IMG/VR virus record: IMGVR_UViG_3300009149_005307
Coordinates: 1-39,917 of that record
Length of the DNA stretch: 39,917 nt
Reading direction: 5' to 3' (one strand)
From: a virus
A program made the translations under genes and the position numbers. The notes under the pieces are model-generated. The model was given only the letters and a program-made list of their open reading frames with translations. It did no database searches and was not told the DNA's origin. How positions within the stretch are numbered: position 1 is the stretch's first letter; each line of letters opens with the position of its first letter. Below, one piece after another: positions 31,477-39,173 of the stretch.

Positions 31477-32133
31477 TTAACCGTTTATCGTTTTACCGAT
31501 AAACCAGTCATACCCAGGTTTGACGAAATCAAATGCTTCAGTATCAGTTTCAATTTTTACTTCGATCCCTGAATCTACATTGATCACCTTAACTTCAATG
31601 TGGTAAAAACCAGGAACCATATCATTCAATTTACTTTTTGCTTCATCAGACATCATGAAATCATTGGTATAAATACCAAAGTTTCCATCTGAATATTTAG
31701 ATATTGCAAATTTTCTCGATTCAGCTTTATGAATTTCTTCAACGGGGGCGGAACCAAGAATAACACCTTGAGGAATAGCATTTGATTGAGCATCAGCAAG
31801 TTGTTTTTCCAGTTCGGCAATACGGTCGGTCAGCGAATTATTTTCATCGATAAGGGCATCATTTTCTATTTCTAGTTCAGATACCTGATATTGAAGTTCG
31901 ATGTTTATGCTAGAACACTCTTCTGCTTGAACTTTCCATCCATGTCTGTTTTGATGTTGGTTTTGATGTCTGTTGTTTTGATCTTGTTTCCAAGATGCTT
32001 TGCCATTTGAATTGGCATTATTTCCGGCGGGGTTGATTGCTGTATTTTTGTCATTACCAGCAAATGCAATACTGTTAAAAGATACGAACATAACCATAAC
32101 CATAATTGCGATAATCGAGATATTTTTTCTCAT
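31477..32133 (-). CDS. Secreted coiled-coil protein (cargo gene)
   Basis: A 218 aa protein with a clear Sec signal peptide: MRKN, a hydrophobic core to about residue 20, and AFA at 23-25 before the cleavage site. The mature part has an Asn/Gln/His-rich stretch (about 50-66), one cysteine, a coiled coil (about 72-117) and a compact C-terminal domain (about 130-218) of unknown family. The start at 32133 has GGAG 8 nt upstream. It is the only minus-strand gene in a long plus-strand block, with its own terminator and leader, and its base composition looks less AT-rich. This pattern fits a moron: a gene that changes the infected cell, here from the periplasm or outside. Confidence 0.8.
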   Translation of the reverse strand: MRKNISIIAIMVMVMFVSFNSIAFAGNDKNTAINPAGNNANSNGKASWKQDQNNRHQNQHQNRHGWKVQAEECSSINIELQYQVSELEIENDALIDENNSLTDRIAELEKQLADAQSNAIPQGVILGSAPVEEIHKAESRKFAISKYSDGNFGIYTNDFMMSDEAKSKLNDMVPGFYHIEVKVINVDSGIEVKIETDTEAFDFVKPGYDWFIGKTING

Positions 32134-32141
32134 GATAGTTG

Positions 32142-32195
32142 GTCTCCTTTTCCGGATTGGCATTTTATAATGCACACGTACTGTTGTCCGGAGAC
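32142..32195 (-). promoter_or_regulatory. Leader hairpin covering the ribosome site of the secreted protein gene
   Basis: On the minus strand GTCTCC (32195-32190) can pair with GGAGAC (32147-32142), which contains the Shine-Dalgarno sequence. TCCGG and CCGGA lie next to the two arms, and an inner hairpin GCATT/AATGC (32160-32173) sits between them. The structure would hide the ribosome site unless melted or bound, so translation may be controlled by heat, a protein or a small RNA. Confidence 0.6.
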
Positions 32196-32298
32196 TAAGA
32201 TTAATAATATACTCTGCTAGTTTTTTATCCTATCCCCAGCAGCTTCGGATAGTCGCGTTTTTGATTTAAAAGTCTTCGCAATGACTTTGCTTACATGA
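32196..32298. promoter_or_regulatory. Divergent intergenic region upstream of the secreted protein gene
   Basis: This gap should hold the minus-strand promoter. A TATATT or TATTAT -10-like box lies at about 32203-32211, with no convincing -35. A more GC-rich stretch with AGCAGCTTCGG and AGTCGCG lies at 32238-32258. No gene is seen. Confidence 0.4.
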
Positions 32299-32312
32299 AT
32301 TAATATATATAG
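32299..32312 (+). promoter_or_regulatory. Candidate phage promoter box, second copy
   Basis: ATTAATATATATAG, identical to 13112-13125, lies 28 nt before the ATG of the glycosyltransferase at 32340. It restarts plus-strand expression after the minus-strand cargo gene. Evidence is the exact repeat and position only. Confidence 0.45.
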
Positions 32313-32339
32313 CATTTAAATATATAACTGAGGAGACGA

Positions 32340-33251
32340 ATGAAAATATTAATGTTAAGCCCTAATCAAATAAGTAGATATAACTGGGGGCATCAATTAT
32401 TCAGAGATGAGTTTGGAAGACAGACTCCAACTAAATATTATGGGAATGGATTTCTGGGATTTAATTCAAAACTAACAGTCCAACAAATTATTAGAAATCA
32501 CTGTGATTGGAAACCTGATTTGATTATGACTTATGGATGGAGATACTCAAAAGATTTTAAAGGACTTGGAAAAATTAATGATATTCCAAAGGTTCATATT
32601 ACTGTTGATTATGGTCGCCCAGAAGGAATCCCAATTCAGAATGCATTTTTTAAACAAAATAAGTACGACCTTGTTTTTGCTATTACTTTAAATGCTTGGA
32701 GATTATTAAGAAAAAATAAAGTATGTGATATGATAGAAATTTCTCCATTTTCAGTTGATACAACAAAATACGTATCATTAGGATTAAAAAAGAAAGATCA
32801 GGTACTTGCTGCATTTACAACTCGATCTGATATATATCCTGACAGAACTAAAGTTCAACAAATTATAAAATCAATGGGGTATCCTGTTGTTACTAGAAGA
32901 ATAGTTCATCAAGAATTAATAAAATCAATAAACAGGTCAAAAATTATTGTAACCAGCAATAATATATTCAGATCGGTAAGTATGAGATATACAGAAACAA
33001 TGTCATGTGGAGGATTTCTGTTAGCTGATGAACCTGAAGATATGGATTTTTTGGGATACATTGATGGAAAACATTTTGTTGTATATAGAGACATGAGAGA
33101 TTTGCAAAGAAAAATTAGATACTATATGACTCATGATAGACAAAGGGAAAAAATTGCAAAGCAAGGAATGGAGTTTGTTAGAGAAACATATAGTAATGAA
33201 AAACGCGTTCAGGATATGATTAAATTAATGAAACAGAGGTTATATTCATGA
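32340..33251 (+). CDS. CgeB-like glycosyltransferase
   Basis: A 303 aa GT-B protein. The C-terminal half carries MRYTETMSCGGFLLADEPED, then FLGYIDGKHFVVYRDMRDLQRKIRYY and a final long helix, as in the CgeB/Glyco_trans_1_2 group. The N-terminal half contains DLIMTYGWRYSKDF. GAGGAG precedes the ATG, and it is the first gene after the promoter-like box. Donor and acceptor unknown. Confidence 0.82.
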   Translation: MKILMLSPNQISRYNWGHQLFRDEFGRQTPTKYYGNGFLGFNSKLTVQQIIRNHCDWKPDLIMTYGWRYSKDFKGLGKINDIPKVHITVDYGRPEGIPIQNAFFKQNKYDLVFAITLNAWRLLRKNKVCDMIEISPFSVDTTKYVSLGLKKKDQVLAAFTTRSDIYPDRTKVQQIIKSMGYPVVTRRIVHQELIKSINRSKIIVTSNNIFRSVSMRYTETMSCGGFLLADEPEDMDFLGYIDGKHFVVYRDMRDLQRKIRYYMTHDRQREKIAKQGMEFVRETYSNEKRVQDMIKLMKQRLYS

Positions 33252-33754
33252 GTATAATGATTGCAACTCAAAATATTATGAGAAAAGTTGCATTACAAAA
33301 AATACCTTTAACAAAGAGTACTATTTTTGAGTTAGGGTGCTCAGATGGTAATTTTGCAAGCTTGTTAGTAGATAGATATTCTGAATATACTGGAGCTGAT
33401 ATTTTAAAACATAAAATTGACATTGCTAGGACTCGTTTTCCTAAAATGAAATTCCTACAAATAAATATATGTAACAATTTAGATATATTAAAGTGTGTAA
33501 ATGTATTCATTTCATTTCAAGCACTTGAACATATACCATGCGATCTTAAAATATTTGAATCGTTATTAAAAGGAACTATTGTTATATTTTCAGTCCCAAA
33601 TAGTCCATATAAAGATCAGCATTTGAGGTGGTTTGAAATCGAAGGTTGGAAAGAAAGGTATTCTTCCTTTATAGATTTTGATTATGAACTTACAATACAG
33701 CATCCAAAAAAAGAAGCAAAAAGAGCATTTCTATTTAAGGGAGTTAGAATATGA
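33248..33754 (+). CDS. SAM-dependent methyltransferase
   Basis: A 168 aa class I methyltransferase. Motif I is FELGCSDGNFA at 28-38, the second strand ends in GADI, and FISFQALEHIPCD is the usual post-II helix region with H in the ALEHI segment. The shape fits small sugar or glycan O-methyltransferases. ATGA overlaps join it to both neighbours. Confidence 0.85.
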   Translation: MSIMIATQNIMRKVALQKIPLTKSTIFELGCSDGNFASLLVDRYSEYTGADILKHKIDIARTRFPKMKFLQINICNNLDILKCVNVFISFQALEHIPCDLKIFESLLKGTIVIFSVPNSPYKDQHLRWFEIEGWKERYSSFIDFDYELTIQHPKKEAKRAFLFKGVRI

Positions 33755-34239
33755 CAACAAAAATTGAGTCAACAGCAATCATAGAACCTGGTGCAATAAT
33801 TGGAGATGATTGTTATATTGGACATTATACAATCATAAGACCAAAAGCAGTTATTGGAAATAACTCACATGTAAGAGCTCATTGTTTTATTGCAGAGGGA
33901 GCAATAATAGGAAATGATGTTCATGTAATGCAGTATTCAAATATATGTAGAGATTGCATTATAGAAGATAAAGTATTCATTGGTATGGGTTGTATGACAA
34001 CAAACACAAGAAAGATTGCATATTTAAGAAATTATAAAGATATATCCGAGGCACCTGTTATTAAATATGGAGCAAGAATAGGAGCAAGAGTTTTAATTCT
34101 TCCTGGAGTTATAATTGGAAGAAATTCATTAATTGGGGCTGGTTCTGTTATTTCAAAAAATACAATTGATGGGTGGGTGTATATTGGAAGCCCTGCAAAA
34201 CCAATTAGAATAGTTTCTAAAGATGAGGTACTGCCATGA
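33751..34239 (+). CDS. WbpD-like sugar N-acetyltransferase (left-handed β-helix)
   Basis: A 162 aa protein made of hexapeptide repeats (IIEPGAIIGDDCYIGH, VIGNNSHVRA, IIGNDVHVMQ). A break loop CMTTNTRKIAYLRNYKD follows, and then GARIGARVLILPGVIIGRNSLIGAGSV and the end YIGSPAKPI. The break loop followed by the GARIGA...IGAGSV segment has the same order as in WbpD/WlbB, the acetyltransferase that makes UDP-GlcNAc3NAcA. Neighbouring WbpB- and WbpI-like genes strengthen the call, but other acetyltransferases share this fold. Confidence 0.75.
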   Translation: MTTKIESTAIIEPGAIIGDDCYIGHYTIIRPKAVIGNNSHVRAHCFIAEGAIIGNDVHVMQYSNICRDCIIEDKVFIGMGCMTTNTRKIAYLRNYKDISEAPVIKYGARIGARVLILPGVIIGRNSLIGAGSVISKNTIDGWVYIGSPAKPIRIVSKDEVLP

Positions 34240-34424
34240 GTTGTGATTGTTTACAAAGTGGATTTTGTGATTTTCAACTTTTTGGTGGCGGTGCGACTAT
34301 AGAGTGTCCTTGCAGAATATGTTTAGTTAAGTCAATGTGTAAAGAATTAATATGTGAAATAAGGGATGAACATCACTTAAAAATATTTGGGTATATTAAT
34401 GCACATCCTCCGGAGGAAAAATAA
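34236..34424 (+). CDS. Small Cys-rich protein, 62 aa
   Basis: A protein with eight cysteines within 39 residues (SCDCLQSGFC, ECPCRICLVKSMC, then ELIC), which could bind one or two zinc ions or a cluster. It overlaps neighbours on both sides (ATGA; TAATG), so it is translated together with the sugar enzymes. Family not recognised. Confidence 0.65.
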   Translation: MSCDCLQSGFCDFQLFGGGATIECPCRICLVKSMCKELICEIRDEHHLKIFGYINAHPPEEK

Positions 34425-35281
34425 TGAATTTTGGTTTAATTGGAGCAGCTGGATTTGTAGCACCTCGACACATACAAGCAATCAAAGATACTGAAAATGA
34501 TTTGAAAGTAGCTCTTGATCCACACGATTCAGTTGGTATTCTTGATAAATATTTTTCCGAGTGTAAATTTTTTACAGAGGTTGAAAGGTTTGATAGACAT
34601 ATAATGAGAGAAGAGGCTCTTGATTATATGTCAATTTGTTCTCCAAATTATTTACACGAATCACATATTAAACTTGGATTAAGATTGGGGTGTAATATTA
34701 TATGTGAAAAACCATTAGTTACCCACCCGAGAAATATACCACAACTTGAAGAAGTCTCAGATCAAATGGGGAAACAAATATATACAATACTTCAATTAAG
34801 ATTACACCCAAGTATCCGTTTATTAAAAAGTATGGTTGATCCAAAACATTATTATGATGTTATACTTGATTATGTGACTCCGAGAGGACCATGGTATTTT
34901 CACAGTTGGAAAGGAAAAGTTGGGCAATCTGGCGGAATCGAAACAAACATTGGTATTCATTTTTTTGATATGTTGATTTGGTTATTTGGAAAATGTGAAA
35001 CATTTAATATTATTTTTAGAGATGAAAGCTGTTCAAGGGGGGAGTTGTATTTAGAGAGAGCTAAGGTGGTATGGAATTTATCATTAAATAAGAAACATCT
35101 TCCAAATAAATTATTATCATTTTATAGATGTATGAAAGTAGATGGTACAGAAATTAGATTTGATAATGTATTTTCAGATCTACACACAGAATCATATAAA
35201 GAAATTTTAGATGGTAATGGATTTGGTATTAAAGAATCATACGACTCAATAGATTTAGTAACTAAGATAAGGGAGAGTTAA
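34424..35281 (+). CDS. Gfo/Idh/MocA oxidoreductase, WbpB/WlbA-like
   Basis: A 285 aa NAD-dependent sugar dehydrogenase. The N-terminal Rossmann motif is GLIGAAGFVAPRH at 4-16 and the catalytic EKP is at 95-97. The C-terminal GGIETNIGIHFFDMLIWLFG near 170-189 (H179, D182) and YLERAKVVWNLS match WlbA/WbpB, which oxidises UDP-GlcNAcA at C3. Length is slightly short for the family (about 315). It lies directly before a 2-epimerase gene, as in wbp loci. The aminotransferase (WbpE) and 6-dehydrogenase (WbpA) are not in this window. Confidence 0.85.
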   Translation: MNFGLIGAAGFVAPRHIQAIKDTENDLKVALDPHDSVGILDKYFSECKFFTEVERFDRHIMREEALDYMSICSPNYLHESHIKLGLRLGCNIICEKPLVTHPRNIPQLEEVSDQMGKQIYTILQLRLHPSIRLLKSMVDPKHYYDVILDYVTPRGPWYFHSWKGKVGQSGGIETNIGIHFFDMLIWLFGKCETFNIIFRDESCSRGELYLERAKVVWNLSLNKKHLPNKLLSFYRCMKVDGTEIRFDNVFSDLHTESYKEILDGNGFGIKESYDSIDLVTKIRES

Positions 35282-35282
35282 A

Positions 35283-36347
35283 ATGTGTGTATTTTTAGTG
35301 GGTGGAACAAGACCAAATTTTATGAAGATTGCCCCTATATCTAGAGCGTTTGAAAAGTATAATATTTCATATGATATTATACATACAGGACAGCATTATG
35401 ACTATAATATGAATCAGGTATTTTTTGATGAGTTTGGGTTAAAAGAACCTCTAGTTCATTTAGAAGTTGGTTCTGGACCACATGGTGAACAAACAGGAAA
35501 AATAATGGAACGATTTGAAAGATTATGTTTTGATGCAAGACCTGATATAGTGTTTACTGTTGGTGATGTTAATTCTACTATGGCTGCTGCCTTGGTTGCT
35601 GCTAAACTTCATATTCCTTTAGCACATCAAGAAGCTGGAATGAGATCTGGTGATAAAAAAATGCCAGAGGAAATAAATAGAATTGTAACAGATCATATAT
35701 CAGATTGGTTATTTCCCATATCTCCACAAGATAGACGCAATTTATATAATGAAGGAATTGATCCGAAACATACATTTTTAGTTGGGGATGTTATGATTGA
35801 CAACCTTCTTTATTACACAAATGATACTAAACCAGAACATACTAATGAAAAACATATACTGGTAGAAATTCATCGACCTGCAAATGTTGATAACAAAGAG
35901 AATCTAACTGAGATTATAATAGCTCTTGCACAGCTATCTGAAGAACATCAAGTTATATTTTCACTTCATCCAAGAACTCGTAAAATGATTGATGAATTTG
36001 ATTTATGGCAATATATGCACACAATAGATTATTGTGAACCAATGGGTTATTTTGAGTTTGTAAAATATATGAAAGAAGCTGGTTGTGTTATAACAGATTC
36101 AGATGGAGTTCAGCAAGAAACATCAGTTTTAAATATTCCATGTGTGTCAATTAGAGATACAACAAATATTGAATATACTATTAAATATGGAACAAATACT
36201 TTAGTTTCCCCCAATAGAGATTTAATATATACACAATCAATATATCCTTTTTATAATAAACATATTGATAGTAATTATCCAGAACAATTAAAACAGTTAA
36301 ATGATGGAAATGCTTCAGAAAGGATTGCAAAGGTATTGATTAGTTAA
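35283..36347 (+). CDS. UDP-N-acetylglucosamine 2-epimerase, WbpI/WecB-like
   Basis: A 354 aa non-hydrolysing 2-epimerase. Visible motifs are GGTRPNFMKIAP at the N-terminus, TGQHYD near 37, VGDVNSTMAAAL near 100, HQEAGMRSGD near 120 with E, EEINR, IHRPANVD in place of the common HRxEN, and TDSDGVQQETSVLNIPC near 275. The HRPANVD form is closer to WbpI/WlbD than to WecB. It would turn a GlcNAc-type nucleotide sugar into the ManNAc form, the last step after the WbpB-like enzyme. AGGGAG lies before the ATG. Confidence 0.9.
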   Translation: MCVFLVGGTRPNFMKIAPISRAFEKYNISYDIIHTGQHYDYNMNQVFFDEFGLKEPLVHLEVGSGPHGEQTGKIMERFERLCFDARPDIVFTVGDVNSTMAAALVAAKLHIPLAHQEAGMRSGDKKMPEEINRIVTDHISDWLFPISPQDRRNLYNEGIDPKHTFLVGDVMIDNLLYYTNDTKPEHTNEKHILVEIHRPANVDNKENLTEIIIALAQLSEEHQVIFSLHPRTRKMIDEFDLWQYMHTIDYCEPMGYFEFVKYMKEAGCVITDSDGVQQETSVLNIPCVSIRDTTNIEYTIKYGTNTLVSPNRDLIYTQSIYPFYNKHIDSNYPEQLKQLNDGNASERIAKVLIS

Positions 36348-36365
36348 TGATAAGGAAACAAATCA

Positions 36366-36587
36366 ATGGAAACTTATTTTGGTCAAGAGGATTTAAGATC
36401 TATTGCCCATGGAGCTATTCTTGATATGTTATCTTATAATGTTAGTAAAAAAGAAGCATATAAATATTTAACAAATCAAATTGATATTATAAAGGGAAGC
36501 TATGAGCTACAATGCTGTATTTATGATTTAGATCCAATATTATATATCAGAGAGTGTGATAAAGTATTAAAGGAGTGTCGAGTATGA
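36366..36587 (+). CDS. Unknown protein, 73 aa
   Basis: A small mostly helical protein (AHGAILDMLSYNVSKKEAYKYL) with three cysteines near the C-terminus. AAGGAA precedes the ATG. Family not recognised. It is the first gene after the sugar locus. Confidence 0.6.
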   Translation: METYFGQEDLRSIAHGAILDMLSYNVSKKEAYKYLTNQIDIIKGSYELQCCIYDLDPILYIRECDKVLKECRV

Positions 36588-36880
36588 GCTGTGATGATTA
36601 TGACTATCTTTGTTCGGACTGCGTCGATGCTTGGGATCTTTCTCGAGATTCAATTTGTACAACATCACCAAATCCTTTACAGAATTTAAATGATGTTAAG
36701 GTTGGTGATTTAGTTGAGTTTAATCAAGGTGGCGAAAGAATTTGGGGAGTAATTGTTGAAATCTGTCCGTGTGATTTAATAGTTGAAGTAATAAGTGATT
36801 TAGAATTATCTCACCCATTTAATAAAGGCGATAAGATAATGATTACAGTTCAACATATTTATAATTGGGTTGGTAAATAG
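36584..36880 (+). CDS. Small β-rich protein with CxxC motif
   Basis: A 98 aa protein; start at 36584 because AGGAG lies 8 nt upstream. It has CSDC near the N-terminus and a compact β-barrel-like region (VKVGDLVEFNQGGERIWGVIVEIC...LIVEVISD), similar in shape to SH3/KOW folds. Family not recognised. Confidence 0.65.
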   Translation: MSCDDYDYLCSDCVDAWDLSRDSICTTSPNPLQNLNDVKVGDLVEFNQGGERIWGVIVEICPCDLIVEVISDLELSHPFNKGDKIMITVQHIYNWVGK

Positions 36881-36903
36881 AACAAACTATAAAGGGGGAT
36901 ATT

Positions 36904-37077
36904 ATGACACAAGTCGCTGTGTACATGTGTGATAAGGGGCATCTACATTATGGAGATGATCCACCCAAAACTTGTCATATCTGTGGAAGTAGGAATTTTG
37001 GACAAATTACAGGTGTAAGTGTAGATACGGAGGAAGAATATGGGATATCCGACGAATCCGGATACGATAATTCTTAA
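36904..37077 (+). CDS. Small zinc-ribbon-like protein, 57 aa
   Basis: AAGGGGGAT precedes the ATG, supporting this short gene. The protein has MC near residue 9, a CHICG knuckle at 24-28 and an acidic tail. The Cys pattern suits a partial zinc ribbon. Its end overlaps the primase-polymerase start by 38 nt, so the two are probably coupled. Confidence 0.65.
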   Translation: MTQVAVYMCDKGHLHYGDDPPKTCHICGSRNFGQITGVSVDTEEEYGISDESGYDNS

Positions 37078-37738
37078 AAATAAATTCTATTCAAAAGGTT
37101 TAACAGAGCTAGATATTTGGAATTATTATCAAAGTGTGAAGCGTTCGATATTAGATGAAACTAAAAGTAGAGATGTTATGTTTGTAATTATGGTTGAACT
37201 TAATAAACCTGTAATAAGAAGGCGTGGTAAGGAAAGTAAAGTAATAAGATTAACACCAACGAATTATGATGATGTTATTACAGGAAGAACACTAAGTATA
37301 CATTCTGCTATGGGATCATATGAAACCTTTGGAATTATAGATATTGATATTCACCCATCAGATGGATTCAAATGGGCGCAAGAAGTAACACGTAGAGTTT
37401 ATGATTATGTAATGGATAAGATGCCAATGGTTAGAACTGCAACCATCCGTTATACAGGAAAACAATCATTCCATATAAAATGTGATTTTGGAAGAAAAAT
37501 GAAGATAGACACAGTTCGTTTTCTACTTACGAAATTTTTAAGAGAATCAGAACTATCTAAAGTTTATACAGTTGAAGGAAAAAGAAGAGCTGGGGTTCCT
37601 AATTTAGATATGGCACCAAATAAATATAGGGGAAATTATATTACACTTAATGCATTATCTACATGGGGATTGAGATGTACAGATGTACCATATTCATCTC
37701 TTATGAGTTTTAACCCAATAAAAGCAATCATTAAGTAA
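37040..37738 (+). CDS. Archaeo-eukaryotic primase superfamily (LigD-polymerase-like) protein
   Basis: A 232 aa protein with the three AEP catalytic motifs: D101-I-D103 in FGIIDIDIHP, S143-F-H145 in TGKQSFHIK and D190 in NLDM. The spacing and the flanks (a helix after the first motif; IRYTGKQSFHIK like the LigD SGGKGLHV strand; a final YRGNYITLNALSTWG strand pair) match the LigD polymerase domain. Such enzymes fill gaps, add ribonucleotides or prime. A separate DnaG-type primase exists at 8027-8839, so this is not the obvious replicative primase. A LigD-type phosphoesterase is encoded at 1267-1803. AGGAAG precedes the ATG. Confidence 0.83.
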   Translation: MGYPTNPDTIILKNKFYSKGLTELDIWNYYQSVKRSILDETKSRDVMFVIMVELNKPVIRRRGKESKVIRLTPTNYDDVITGRTLSIHSAMGSYETFGIIDIDIHPSDGFKWAQEVTRRVYDYVMDKMPMVRTATIRYTGKQSFHIKCDFGRKMKIDTVRFLLTKFLRESELSKVYTVEGKRRAGVPNLDMAPNKYRGNYITLNALSTWGLRCTDVPYSSLMSFNPIKAIIK

Positions 37739-37752
37739 TGGAGATAAATAAA

Positions 37753-38652
37753 ATGATATATTGTGATAATATTATAGAAGGACCTAAACCAGATAAAGAA
37801 ACTACAAAGAAACAAAAACCAAAAGTACCAATAAATAAACATCCTTTAACTTACAGATCAGATCCAGAAGATAACCGAGATTATCAATTTAAAAATAATT
37901 TTGCTTCCGTTAAAGATATGATAGCTACAACTCCTGTTTTTGTTGATCATACACCCGAAATGTCTTCTATTAAGGATCAAGGTTATTTAGGAAGTTGTGT
38001 TGGTTTTGCTGTTACAGCAATGAAAGAATGGCAAGAAGAAAAAGAACATAAAGAAGAAGTTTTAGAAGGAAAAAAAGATATTAGAGAAGGAAAAGAATAC
38101 GATCTATCTGAATCATGGTTATATTGGAATTGTAAAAAGATTGATATATGGCCAGGAGAGGAAGGAACATCAATTAGATATGCAATGACAGTATTAAATA
38201 AAATTGGTGTACCAACAGAGAAAGCATGGCCATATGATGATGTTAATATTGGTAAACCAAAATCCTGGGCAGCAATGATTTCTAAATGGGCATTGATACA
38301 TTCATATTGGAGAATTAATAATTTAATAGAACTGAAAGCTGCTTTAAAAGATGGACCGGTCCCAATTGGTATTGCTTGTTTTCTTGAAATTTTTTATGTA
38401 GGTTTTGATGGAGTTATTAAATATCCTGCAAATCCGAATGAAATATATGGCGGGCATGCTGTATGTGCTGTTGGATTTGATGATAATAGTAAACGAATAA
38501 AATTCAAAAATAGTTGGGGTAAAGATTGGGGTGATAGAGGATATGGTTATATTAGCTATGACTATATTAATGATTTTATGTGGGATGCATGGGCATGTAA
38601 AGATCTTGCTGTAACAAGTGAAATGCTGAAAGGAACTCGGGAGTTGGTATAA
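37753..38652 (+). CDS. Papain-like (C1A) cysteine protease
   Basis: A 299 aa protease with the start at 37753 since GGAG lies 9 nt upstream; a TAATG start at 37738 is possible. After a 45-residue propeptide-like region comes the catalytic core: Q76 (oxyanion hole) and C82 in SIKDQGYLGSCVGFAV, H235 in GGHAVCAVGF and N253 in FKNSWGKDWGDRGYGYI. All four catalytic residues are present. No signal peptide is seen, so it acts in the cytoplasm or virion. Possible roles are head-protein maturation or an attack on host proteins. Confidence 0.93.
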   Translation: MIYCDNIIEGPKPDKETTKKQKPKVPINKHPLTYRSDPEDNRDYQFKNNFASVKDMIATTPVFVDHTPEMSSIKDQGYLGSCVGFAVTAMKEWQEEKEHKEEVLEGKKDIREGKEYDLSESWLYWNCKKIDIWPGEEGTSIRYAMTVLNKIGVPTEKAWPYDDVNIGKPKSWAAMISKWALIHSYWRINNLIELKAALKDGPVPIGIACFLEIFYVGFDGVIKYPANPNEIYGGHAVCAVGFDDNSKRIKFKNSWGKDWGDRGYGYISYDYINDFMWDAWACKDLAVTSEMLKGTRELV

Positions 38653-39149
38653 TGAATCTTTCTGAGTATATAGCATTTATTACAGAAGATATAGATAATA
38701 TTCGAGTATTTCATATTAGTAATAATATTATTAAAATTCTTCAACCAAAAATTCCTAATAATTTTTATACAAAAATGGGTTGGGAAGATGGAAAAATAAA
38801 GCGAATATCTGTTGCACCTGATATTGATCATTGTATTTTATCAATAGGAAATAATAAGGTTGCAGAAAATCCAAAAATATATAGAGTATATGAACCCATT
38901 GATTATGATAAAATTAAAGTAATGACAAATCAAGAGCTTATAAGAAGAAATCTTGTTCCTGATGCGAAACAAACAAAAGAATTTTGGTTATTATCAACAA
39001 CTCGTGTTAAAGAGATTGCAAAAATAAAAGTATTAAAAATGAATGAAAAATATGTTACTGTTCCATATGGACCAGAAGGAAAGCAAACTCCAGCAAGAAA
39101 CAGAAGAGCATACTTTTGGGACTGGAAACTAATTGAAGGAACTATATAA
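38652..39149 (+). CDS. Unknown protein, 165 aa
   Basis: A mixed α/β protein with IRVFHISNN near 17, KRISVAPDIDHCILSIG near 50, a YRVYEPID strand and KEFWLLSTTRV near 108. The ordered R..H / S.AP / E pattern is faintly like ADP-ribosyltransferase or related folds, but this is not proof. It begins at a TAATG junction with the protease. Family not recognised. Confidence 0.65.
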   Translation: MNLSEYIAFITEDIDNIRVFHISNNIIKILQPKIPNNFYTKMGWEDGKIKRISVAPDIDHCILSIGNNKVAENPKIYRVYEPIDYDKIKVMTNQELIRRNLVPDAKQTKEFWLLSTTRVKEIAKIKVLKMNEKYVTVPYGPEGKQTPARNRRAYFWDWKLIEGTI

Positions 39150-39173
39150 TAATTAATAAAAACAAGAGGTAAA

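Noticed and set aside
38344-38831. Antisense frames of 110 and 89 aa over the protease
   Set aside because: Opposite strand of a gene with all catalytic residues; Ile/Thr/Asn-rich composition typical of shadow frames.
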